64,000 bases of DNA from an uncultured Flavobacteriales bacterium (lineage in GTDB: Bacteria > Bacteroidota > Bacteroidia > Flavobacteriales_D > Sanyastnellaceae), in the NCBI GenBank assembly GCA_938085425.1, contig CALKGQ010000014.1, forward strand, positions 62,001 through 126,000, given 5' to 3'. Positions 49,966-58,700 of this stretch are shown here, piece by piece. The notes under the pieces were generated by a model that saw only the letters and a program-made list of their open reading frames with translations, made no database searches and was not told where the DNA came from. Both the position numbers and the translations under genes were made by a program. How positions within the stretch are numbered: the stretch's first letter is position 1; every line of letters begins with the position of its first letter.

Positions 49966-52254
49966 ATGAAACCTCCCCTGCCAAAGACCTCGTCAGATCA
50001 AGTCCCCTCCTCTTGGAGGCGTTTGGCGTGGGGCACTCTGGCGGCCCTTGTCGGGGTCACCGCCTGGATGGCTTGGATGGCCACTTCCTTGGAATTCAAC
50101 TACGACTTCGAGCAGTTCTTTCCCAAAGACCATCCCGAGACCAAATTCTACAGGGAGTTCCGTGACGACTTTGGCAGCGACAACGACTTTCTCATTGTCG
50201 GTTTTGAAGGGAACGAAATCTCCGCGGATTTTTTGGCAGAAATGGATGCCCATGTGGAGGCCTTGAAGGCCTTGCCTCATGTTGAAAGCGTCCAATCCCC
50301 TACCCGACTCGAGCTTCCAGTTCGCGACCCATTGAGCGGGATGGCCTTTCAGCGGCCTCTGTTGCAATGGCGAGACAGTGCACAATTGGCCCAGGACTTG
50401 ATTCGACTTCGCGAACGAGACGACATCGTCGGCACTTTGGTCAGCCCAAGCGGTCGGGCCATGGCCCTGAGTTTGGAACACACACAGGCGCTGAGCAAAG
50501 CGGGATGTGACAGCTTGGCCCAAGCCGTGCTTGCCTGGAAGGAGACTGCCTTGGAGCAACGCGAGCACATCAAAGGCATCCATGTGGCGGGACGGGCGGT
50601 GGCCCAAGCCTATTACGTGGGGGTGATGGAGACGGAAGTCCTTTGGTTTGTGGGGGTGGGCATCCTTCTTCTCGTAGGGTTTTTGTGGGGCGCCTTCCGC
50701 ACAAGCTGGGGAGTCTTGGTCCCGCTCGCCGTGGTCTTGGTCAGCGGGCTCTGGACCTTGGGCATCATGGTCGGCACAGGGAAAGCTGTCGACGTGATGA
50801 CGGTGGTGCTTCCCACCATCCTCTTTGTCGTGGGCATCTCCGATGTGGTTCACGTCCTCACCAGATACTACGACGAACGGCGCCAAGGGAGTTCTCATCC
50901 GGAAGGAATGAGACGGGCATTCAAAGAAGTGGGTTTGGCCACCTTTTTGACTTCGCTGACCACCGCCCTCGGGTTTTTGACCTTGTTGACGAGTTCCATT
51001 GGACCTGTGCACGACTTTGGTTTGTACGCCGCTGTGGGGGTCGGCGTGGCGTACGTTTTGGCCTTCACACTCCTGCCAAGTGTCATGGTCCTCGCCCCTC
51101 CACCAGACGTCTCCAACCAAGGAACTGGCGTCTTCTGGAACCGACAGCTTCATGCTCTTTTGAGATGGACGCTTCGTCACAAGGCAGCCTTGGCCTTGGG
51201 GTGGGTGGTGATCGCGGGAGGCAGTGCTTGGATGGGGAGCCAGCTACAAGTGGACAACAAGCTCATTGAAGACTTGAGGGAAGACGACCCCTTTCGCCAG
51301 GAATTTGTGTTTTTTGAGCGTGAGTTCGCCGGGGTCAGGCCCTTTGAATGCTCGGTAAAAATGCCGGCCGACATCTCGGAAATGGACATGTTGACGGTGA
51401 TTGGAAGCCTCGAAGATTACCTAAAATCAGACTATGACGTGGGTGCCCTCATGGGACCTGCCACTGCCATGTGCATGGCGCACCGTGGCTTCATGGGCGA
51501 CCGGGAATCCTATTTTCGTGTCCCGAAGGACAAACGCACCTTCAGGAAGTTGCTGCAAATCCTGACACGGTCTGGCCAGTGGTCCACTGTGGTCTCTGAG
51601 GATGGACGCCAAGCAAGGATTTTTGGCAAGGTTGAAGACCTCGGTTCTCAGCATCTGGCGCGCAAGAATGAAGACTTGCAGCGCTGGTGCGCCTCCAATT
51701 TGCCAGAAGGAAGTCAATGCAAGGTCACGGGCACTGCACACCTCGTCGACGTCAACAATGCTTCCCTTGCATCGGACATGGTGGGAGGCCTGGGACTGGC
51801 CCTGCTCGCTGTGGCCATTTTGGCTGGACTTCTGTTCCGAAGTGGGGTCATGGTGGTCATTTGTTTGGTCACCAATGTGCTCCCTCTCGCCATGATTGCG
51901 GCCATCATGGTGCTTCTTGGGTTGGACTTGAAAGTGACCTCCGGCATCATCTTCACCGTCGCCTTTGGCATCGCGGTGGACGACACCATCCATTTCCTCA
52001 GCAAACTCAGACTTCAGCTGGGACAAGGGAGATCCTTGCCAATGGCCGTGAAAAGGAGCTTTTTGTCCACCGGGAAGGCCATTGTGGTCACAAGCTTGAT
52101 TCTCTGTGGTGGCTTTCTCACTTTGACCTCGTCTTCCTTTTTGGGGACCTTCCACATTGGTCTTCTGATCAGCTTGACCCTGCTCTTCGCAGTGCTTGCA
52201 GACCTCACATTCCTACCGTGGCTCGTCTTGCGTTGGTTTCGGGCGCCAAAGTGA
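49966..52254 (+). CDS. RND/MMPL family exporter
   Basis: A 762-residue membrane protein with the RND superfamily layout: one N-terminal helix (about 20-45), a large periplasmic domain, five helices (about 220-390), a second single helix (about 410-430), a second periplasmic domain, and five more helices. Motif FDFEQFFPKDHPETKFY-like (here YDFEQFFPKDHPETKFY) after the first helix is typical of MMPL/HpnN-type exporters, and the paired intramembrane acidic segments (for example ISDVVHVLTRYYDE and AVDDTIHFLSKL) are present. It may export lipids or hopanoid-like molecules. The ATG at 49966 is chosen over 49927, which would put 13 non-membrane residues in front and starts one base after a promoter-like TGCGTTTG. 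Confidence 0.83.
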   Translation: MKPPLPKTSSDQVPSSWRRLAWGTLAALVGVTAWMAWMATSLEFNYDFEQFFPKDHPETKFYREFRDDFGSDNDFLIVGFEGNEISADFLAEMDAHVEALKALPHVESVQSPTRLELPVRDPLSGMAFQRPLLQWRDSAQLAQDLIRLRERDDIVGTLVSPSGRAMALSLEHTQALSKAGCDSLAQAVLAWKETALEQREHIKGIHVAGRAVAQAYYVGVMETEVLWFVGVGILLLVGFLWGAFRTSWGVLVPLAVVLVSGLWTLGIMVGTGKAVDVMTVVLPTILFVVGISDVVHVLTRYYDERRQGSSHPEGMRRAFKEVGLATFLTSLTTALGFLTLLTSSIGPVHDFGLYAAVGVGVAYVLAFTLLPSVMVLAPPPDVSNQGTGVFWNRQLHALLRWTLRHKAALALGWVVIAGGSAWMGSQLQVDNKLIEDLREDDPFRQEFVFFEREFAGVRPFECSVKMPADISEMDMLTVIGSLEDYLKSDYDVGALMGPATAMCMAHRGFMGDRESYFRVPKDKRTFRKLLQILTRSGQWSTVVSEDGRQARIFGKVEDLGSQHLARKNEDLQRWCASNLPEGSQCKVTGTAHLVDVNNASLASDMVGGLGLALLAVAILAGLLFRSGVMVVICLVTNVLPLAMIAAIMVLLGLDLKVTSGIIFTVAFGIAVDDTIHFLSKLRLQLGQGRSLPMAVKRSFLSTGKAIVVTSLILCGGFLTLTSSSFLGTFHIGLLISLTLLFAVLADLTFLPWLVLRWFRAPK

Positions 52255-52267
52255 CGAACTTCCCGAC

Positions 52268-53272
52268 ATGGGAAAGGCCAACCGACGAGACTTTTTGAAA
52301 CGACTTGCTGCCACAGGAGCTGCCTTGGGCTTGGCCCCTTGGAGCATCGAATCCATGCTGCAAGCTTCTGCATCGACCAGCGCATCGGCTTCTCCGGGCC
52401 TTGGTGCATCGGGAAAGGCCACCATGTTGTCCACTTGGAACCACGGCATCGAGGCCAATGCAGCAGGGTTTCTCGCCCTCCAACAAGGGGGGACAGCGAT
52501 GGACATGGTCGAAGCAGGGGCACGCATCGTCGAGTCCGATGCCACAGGGTTGAGTGTAGGGATTGGTGGACTGCCCGACCGGGATGGCCATGTGACACTT
52601 GATGCCTGTTGCATGGACCACACCGGGAATGCAGGGTCGGTTTGTTTTGTGCAAGGCCTCCCTCACCCCCTTTCCTTGGCCCGAAAGGTCATGGAAGATA
52701 CGCCTCATGTCATGCTGGCGGGTGCAGGCGCAGAGCAGTATGGCCAAGAACTTGGAATGACTCGAAGGGACTTGCTGACAGAAACTTCACGCAGGGCTTG
52801 GGAGGAATGGCGCAAGACTTCCAACTACGAACCCGTGATCAACATTGAGAACCACGACACCATTGGCATCTTGGCCCTGGACGATTCCGGGAGACTCTCA
52901 GGAGGCTGCACCACGAGTGGATTGGCCTACAAGATGCACGGACGAGTAGGTGACAGCCCCATCCTTGGTGCGGGACTTTTCGTGGATCCACAAGTTGGCG
53001 GAGCCACCGCCACGGGTCTTGGGGAAGCGGTGATGAAAACAGTGGGCTCTTTCCTGGTCGTTGAACTGATGAGGAATGGGGAAACACCCCAACAAGCTTG
53101 TGAGGAAGCCGTGCACCGAATCATGGAAGGCATGCCTACAGACGATTTGCAAGTTGGATACCTGGCCCTTTCCCACGATGGCAATTTCGGTGGACACGCC
53201 ATTCACGAAGGATTCAACTTCGCCCGCACAACGAGGCAAGGCGGTTCTATGATTGACGCCAGCCACGGTTGA
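52268..53272 (+). CDS. N4-(beta-N-acetylglucosaminyl)-L-asparaginase family Ntn-hydrolase
   Basis: A 334-residue Ntn-hydrolase of the glycosylasparaginase group. A twin-arginine signal (NRRDFLKRLAATGAALGLAP) begins the protein, so it is exported folded, often with the lipid or periplasmic pool. The self-cleavage site is clear: ENHDTIGILALD, with T198 the new N-terminal nucleophile of the beta subunit. GGIDxxxx-like glycine stretches (GLSVGIGGLPDRDGHVTLDAC, GCTTSGLAYK) line the active site. Known members remove the sugar-linked asparagine of degraded glycoproteins; here it may serve in glycopeptide recycling. The UbiA gene follows, with its first possible start overlapping this stop. Confidence 0.88.
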   Translation: MGKANRRDFLKRLAATGAALGLAPWSIESMLQASASTSASASPGLGASGKATMLSTWNHGIEANAAGFLALQQGGTAMDMVEAGARIVESDATGLSVGIGGLPDRDGHVTLDACCMDHTGNAGSVCFVQGLPHPLSLARKVMEDTPHVMLAGAGAEQYGQELGMTRRDLLTETSRRAWEEWRKTSNYEPVINIENHDTIGILALDDSGRLSGGCTTSGLAYKMHGRVGDSPILGAGLFVDPQVGGATATGLGEAVMKTVGSFLVVELMRNGETPQQACEEAVHRIMEGMPTDDLQVGYLALSHDGNFGGHAIHEGFNFARTTRQGGSMIDASHG

Positions 53273-53280
53273 CCCCTGAG

Positions 53281-54135
53281 ATGAATCCTTCTTCGACCTC
53301 AGCCTTTTTTCAATGGTGGCGTCTCACGCGGCCGTGGAATGTTCTGGCCATGGGCATCATGGTGACATTGGTCCTTCGCTGGCAAGGCTTCCCATTGATG
53401 GACTTGATGCATTTGGGAAGGGCTGGATGGGTCATCGTTCCGATGCTTGTGGGCGCAGCAGGGAATTTGATCAACGACTACTTTGACATCCGAGAAGACC
53501 GGATCAACAAACCAGACAAGGCACTTGTTGGCCGTACGGTCAAGCGCCGTGTGATCGTGGTGACACATTGGGGATTCACGGCTGCTGCGCTCATCTGCAG
53601 CGGTTGGCTTTCATCCCATACAGGCGCCTATTGGCCGATGATCATGGTCGCTGTATTTTCAGTTATCCTCTACTTGTACTCACCGCTTCTCAAGGGCCGA
53701 GGAGCTTGGGGAAATGTGGCCATTTCCGGATGTGTGGCGGGTTTGGTGGTGTGGGGCGGCTTGGCAGCTTTGAAGGGGACACACGCTCCTCCTCCTGCAT
53801 TGTGGATGTTTGCTGTGATCCTTGGATGGTTCAACTTCCTTCGTGAATGGGTCAAGGACGTTCAAGACATGGAGGGCGATCGCGCTGCGAACCACCGAAC
53901 ATTGGCCATGTCACTGACAACTCAGCAGAATCGATTTGGGGTCATTGTCGGCATCATTCTTGGCGGGTCATTCGTCATCATTTGGTCTTTGCAAGTGAAT
54001 TCGAGTTGGCTGATGATGTTGCCATGGCTGTTTGCTTTTTGCGCCGCCTTGGTCAGCGCAATTAAGCTTAAAACAACAAGCCTATCTGCTTGGTTAAAAG
54101 TGCTTCTAGGCTCTTTGTATCTATTTATAGTTTAA
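53281..54135 (+). CDS. UbiA-family prenyltransferase
   Basis: A 284-residue membrane prenyltransferase with about nine helices. The two Asp-rich motifs are present: NDYFDIREDRINKP (about 61-74) and KDVQDMEGDRAANH (about 192-205). Group members in Bacteroidota are often annotated as geranylgeranylglycerol-phosphate geranylgeranyltransferase, but the prenyl acceptor is not known. The ATG at 53281 is used; a TTG at 53269 overlapping the upstream stop (TTGA) would add four residues. AT-rich sequence at its end differs slightly from the rest of the gene. Confidence 0.85.
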   Translation: MNPSSTSAFFQWWRLTRPWNVLAMGIMVTLVLRWQGFPLMDLMHLGRAGWVIVPMLVGAAGNLINDYFDIREDRINKPDKALVGRTVKRRVIVVTHWGFTAAALICSGWLSSHTGAYWPMIMVAVFSVILYLYSPLLKGRGAWGNVAISGCVAGLVVWGGLAALKGTHAPPPALWMFAVILGWFNFLREWVKDVQDMEGDRAANHRTLAMSLTTQQNRFGVIVGIILGGSFVIIWSLQVNSSWLMMLPWLFAFCAALVSAIKLKTTSLSAWLKVLLGSLYLFIV

Positions 54136-54321
54136 CCTCCTTCCCCAAAGGACAGGGTTGGAGTTGGGGTTGCCCTTGGCACACCTTTCTCTTGCCCTCT
54201 TCACTTTGAAGGTGCTTTGACACCAAATCCTGACATGGCCCTTCACTGACGGGCCACAACTGACTCAGAAGTGGGAAATCCCGGACAAATGACCGGGCGC
54301 TTGCGTGATTCGATCGACGCT
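54136..54321. other. Convergent intergenic region with two hairpins
   Basis: Between the UbiA gene and the secreted propeller-like gene. GGCCC/GGGCC arms at 54237-54255 (9-base loop) and CCCGG/CCGGG arms at 54280-54297 (8-base loop) may end one or both transcripts, though neither has a clear T-tract. No gene seen. Confidence 0.4.
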
Positions 54322-55533
54322 TCAGTGATTGACTTGGATGACTTTTTGGACCTGTCCACCCGCGGTTCGCACAATGCGGATCGATGGAAAGCCCGGCAAT
54401 GAGGTCTCCCCAGTTCGCCCAAGCACATCCCACTCCCCTGCTGCGGCAGGCTGCTTCACAAGCGGTGCTTTCTCCCCTACGTCCGACACATCCAAAGACC
54501 GCCAGGCCAAAGAGCCCGGCGACACGCCCACAGGGACTGTAGCAATCCATTCGCCCTCAGAAGTTCGGAATTGAACTTCACCGAAGGTCTCATAATCCGT
54601 CACGCCTGTGCACGTCCAGCCAAATTCCGGATGGGAAATCAAGCTGTAAGCTGCAGGGGCGTCGGCGTTGAGAACTTCTCCCTCCCACGCCATGCTCGAG
54701 CCATCGAGCAAACGCAAGCCGCTTTCGCCACTGATTTGGATGGCCAACTTGGTGTCCAAGAATGCGGAGGCGTTGCAACCCGCGGACACACCTTCCAGTG
54801 TCACCGTCTCAATTGCAGAAATGTTGGCGAGATTTACTCGGGAAACCGACGTACTGGACCAGTCACCGTTGTTCACAGTGAAGAGGTTGCCATCCAAGAC
54901 GTGAAGGGCCACGGGGTTCTCCGCACCTTCACCCAAATCCCATTCTTCATAGATTTCCTCTACTGGGTCCCAACAGCCTAAAAGTCCTGCCTCTGCACCA
55001 GGAGCCCAGCCATTGTTGACTGCGATGTACACCTTCCCATCGACCAACCTCACCTCTTGACTTGGCAATGTTGGCCCTTCCTCCGGCGTCAACTCCGCAT
55101 CCAGGCTCAAATCACCACCATCCAACAACACCAAGTAGCTGCTGAGATCCAAAGGTTGCCAAACGTCATCCAGGCCACCTCTCGTGACCACCACGTCTCC
55201 ACCCTCTAGCAAGGTCGCCTCCTGGGCACCGAGAAGCTGGACATCTGCGAGGATTTGACCAGAAACCAAGTCCACCTTCACCACCCTGTTCTCAAGAACC
55301 ACGATGGCAACGTCTCCCATAATTTCTAGATCCGTGGCGTAGCCAACATCTTGAAAAGACAACAGTTCCTGGTAAGAAAATGAGGTCAGGTCTATCCGAC
55401 CAAGACTTGGTGGCGTTTCACTCAGCACCCAAAGTTCATCCTGGGCATTTGCATTCAAATGTAGGAGTGACAAAACGAACATCCACAAGGTGAAAAGCAC
55501 ATTCTGAGCGCGGCGATGATGAAAGTTGGTCAT
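54322..55533 (-). CDS. Secreted propeller-like protein with probable type IX sorting tail
   Basis: A 403-residue exported protein. A signal peptide (LFTLWMFVLSLLHLNANAQ) is followed by repeated blades (DLEIMGDVAIVVLENRVVKVDL, QEVRLVDGKVYIAVNNG, ALHVLDGNLFTVNNG) that suggest a YncE/NHL-like beta-propeller. The last 35-40 residues, EWDVLGRTGETSLPGFPS to GQVQKVIQVNH, resemble the type A C-terminal sorting domain (a DVLGR turn, then a strand pair and a basic end). It is therefore a probable type IX secretion substrate. A TAGTTTTG box ends 4 bases before the ATG. No catalytic residues were recognised. Confidence 0.75.
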   Translation of the reverse strand: MTNFHHRRAQNVLFTLWMFVLSLLHLNANAQDELWVLSETPPSLGRIDLTSFSYQELLSFQDVGYATDLEIMGDVAIVVLENRVVKVDLVSGQILADVQLLGAQEATLLEGGDVVVTRGGLDDVWQPLDLSSYLVLLDGGDLSLDAELTPEEGPTLPSQEVRLVDGKVYIAVNNGWAPGAEAGLLGCWDPVEEIYEEWDLGEGAENPVALHVLDGNLFTVNNGDWSSTSVSRVNLANISAIETVTLEGVSAGCNASAFLDTKLAIQISGESGLRLLDGSSMAWEGEVLNADAPAAYSLISHPEFGWTCTGVTDYETFGEVQFRTSEGEWIATVPVGVSPGSLAWRSLDVSDVGEKAPLVKQPAAAGEWDVLGRTGETSLPGFPSIRIVRTAGGQVQKVIQVNH

Positions 55534-55537
55534 GCCT

Positions 55538-55545
55538 CAAAACTA
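55538..55545 (-). promoter_or_regulatory. Propeller-protein -7 box (TAGTTTTG, 4 nt before ATG)
   Basis: A perfect TAnnTTTG followed by AGGC and the ATG at 55533. It lies between the giant gene's terminator and this gene. Confidence 0.6.
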
Positions 55546-55576
55546 CAATGTTTGCGACTGTTTCATCGGTGTTAGT

Positions 55577-55613
55577 CAAAAAAAGGGCCGCCAATTGGCA
55601 GCCCTTTGCTTTT
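55577..55613 (-). terminator. Terminator of giant repeat-protein gene
   Basis: On the minus strand an AAAGGGC/GCCCTTT stem with one internal mismatch, an inner GCC/GGC stem and an AATT loop, ending in seven T. It lies 37 bases after the stop at 55650. Confidence 0.8.
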
Positions 55614-55649
55614 TGTTCCAATCGTCAGAATCGACGCTTTCTCATGGCT

Positions 55650-55733
55650 TTATTCGTACACGGTTCCCCATGCAATGAGGAAGTCCAACAAGTCTTGTGC
55701 TTGCACTTGGCCATCGCCGTTGAAGTCGGGACA
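55650..55733 (-). other. C-terminal dockerin-like segment of giant protein
   Basis: The last 27 residues, beginning CPDFNGDGQVQAQD, form an EF-hand-like loop (D-x-N-G-D-G) and a hydrophobic helix. A close relative lies about 85-100 residues earlier (DFTGDGVVQLEDLLEFLVAYG). Dockerin type I modules use two such loops for calcium-dependent binding to cohesins. Confidence 0.5.
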
Positions 55734-58700
55734 GACATTGTATGAACAGCTGCTGTCATCCAATGTTGCCAGAGCATTGAAGTTCAATGCCTCACTGTCG
55801 GTGCAACCCAGCCAGACACAAGTGCCCAAGTCGAATGCTGCAGTTGGGTCAAAGTTCGCAGCTGTTGGGTACGTACAGCCTGTTGCATTGACATCCATGT
55901 CCGCAATGCCCATTGCCACGACAGAACAACCGTCCTGAATCCACTCCAGCCCCCATTCTGGACCGCTGGTGCCGTACGCCACAAGGAACTCCAACAAGTC
56001 CTCCAACTGCACCACGCCGTCTCCGGTGAAGTCTGCGCTGACAGGGGTGTTGGTGCACTGACCATCGTTGGTGTTGGCCAATGCATTGTAACTGGTGAAA
56101 TCTGGGCTGATGCAGCCTTCAAATACGCAATTGCCATTGTCATCTGTGGCCAATGGATTGAAATTGGACGCATTGAAGTACGTGCATCCGGACACCTCAT
56201 TGGCATCACAAATGCCATCACCATCTGCATCAAACTCACAGACAGATGGGCAAACACCAGAGGCATCTGGGAAGACACATGAGCCATCGTTAAGAGTGGC
56301 ACCCTCATCATAATTGCATGCCCAAGACACGATGCAACCTGTGCAGCTCTCGAAGTCGCACGTTCCATCGTCTTCTTGCGCCGTGAAGTCGAAGTTGCAC
56401 GCCGTCTGGTTGGTGCAACCCGTGGAAGCGTACTGGCAGGTGCCACTTTCATCAGTGGCATTGGCATTGAAGTTCAAGGCCTCTGGATCAGTACAACCCA
56501 CAACCTCACTTGCGTCACAAACAGAATCACCGTCCGAATCGACCAGACAGTTGCCATTGCAATCTTGACCATTGGAGGCAAACTCGCATGAGCCATCAGG
56601 GTACAGCGCATTGTCATCGTAGTTGCAAGCTGAAGGCGTGACACACCCAAAGCAACCAGTGAAGTCACAGCTGCCATCGTTGACCGTGGCCGTTGGGTTG
56701 TAGTTGCACGCAATGAGCAGGGTGCAACCCATGACATCAAACTGGCATTGCCCGTTGTCCAATGACGCGTCAGGGTCAAAGTTCGATGCCTCGCTGTCCA
56801 TGCAGCCCAGGCAAGTGGCGTACTCACAGCTTCCATCTTCCGTGGTGGCGGACAAGTCGAAGTTGCATGCATTGGCGTTGGTGCAACCGAATACTTGGCA
56901 AGAAGCGTATTCACAGCCACTGTTCACTTGTGCATCTGCGTCAAAGTTGCAAGCAGCCTCATTCATGCAACCCACCTGAGCACACAAGCTGCCATTGGCA
57001 TCGAAGTACATGCAAGGCTCGTCGAGACCGAAGTTGCAAGCCAAGTCGTCCGCACAAGCTTCACCGTCGAACGGCATGCCAAACAGGCAACTGAAGTCAC
57101 AAGCTCCTGGCAGATAGAAATCTGCGGAAGGGTCGAAGTTGCAAGCAAACGGCAGTGTACAACCGCCCACTTCAATGATGCATGTTCCATTGTCATCGGT
57201 GGCAAATGGAGAGTAGTTGCTGGCCGCTGTATCTGTGCAACCCGGAATTTCGAGCTCATCGCAAATGCCGTCACCATCGGCGTCGTTGTTGCAATCACCA
57301 TCACAGTCCACAAATTGGCTTGCAGGATAGGTACAGTCTGCAGGAGCATTCAACGTGGCTGACGGATCAAACGTACAAGCCTCGGGATCTGTGCAACCTG
57401 AACAGCTGTTCAAATCACACAACGCAATGTCCAAGTAGTCAGCTGTGGGCTCAAAGTTGCATGCGAATGGCAAAAGACATCCCGCCACCAAACAGCTCCC
57501 GTCGTCGTCTGTCGCTGCTGGGTTGTAGGCCGGGTTGGAAGGATCTGTACAACCTGCAATTTCGAATTCATCGCAAATGCCGTCTCCATCTTCATCGTTC
57601 AAGCACTCACCATCACAACCGTAGCCATAAGCGGGGAATTCACAGCTTCCATCGTTGAGCGTCGCCTCAGAGTCATAGTTGCATGCCTCTTCGCTCGTAC
57701 ATCCAGAACAGCTGTCAAACTCACAAGCTCCTGCGATTTGGAATTCTGCCGACACATCGTAGTTGCAGGCAAATTCAATGGTACAACCTCCTGTCAAACA
57801 GGATCCGTCGTCCACGTTGGCTTCAGGATTGTAACCAGGATTGTCTGGATCGGTACATCCGCTGACTTCAAGTTCATCACAAATGCCATTGTCGTTGTCA
57901 TCGTTCAAGCAATTGCCATCACAATCGTAACCGTACAATGGGTAGAAACATGACTCATCGTCTTCATTGGCGAAGCTGTCATAGTTGCAAGCTTCTGAAT
58001 CTGTGCAACCAAGGACCTGCAAGACCAAAGTCGCCACTTCGGTGAACAACGTTTGGTTGCCACATGCATCAAGGGCAGTGTAAACGCGCTCCACAGTCAA
58101 TTCATTTGGCAAATCCACCAAGATGGTCTCCTCTACCGACCAGCTGGCCTCGGTGTCGCAGTTGTCGATGACGACCACAAATGGCGCTGCCAACGTATCC
58201 CCCTCTGCCTCGTAAACAATGGAGGTTGATTCAGGAGTGTACGTGAACGTTGGTGCGGTGGTGTCCACGACCTCAATCGTTTGTGTTGCTGAAGTGGCAT
58301 TCCCACAATCGTCGGTGGCGATGTACGTTCTGACAATCGTCATGGACTGTGGACATGAACCAGGAACAATCTCTTCCAACACCTCTACCGTGACCGCACC
58401 ACAAGCGTCAGAAGCAGTGTATTCTGCCGCTGGTGCAGGCTCATCGCATTCAATGGTAGCGTCAGAAGCAATGTCCAACAATGGGGACGTGGTGTCTTGC
58501 TGGGTGATGGTTTGTACGGCTGAATTGGAATTGCCGCATGCATCCACCGCCGTGAAGGTTCTTGTGATGACATATGCGCCGCCACATGCCCCCTGCTCAT
58601 ACACCTCCTCTACCTCCACTGTCACTTCTCCACATTGGTCGGTGGCGGTGGCCATGGTGCCATCAAGGCTCACATTGCATTCAATCAACTGGTCTTCAGG

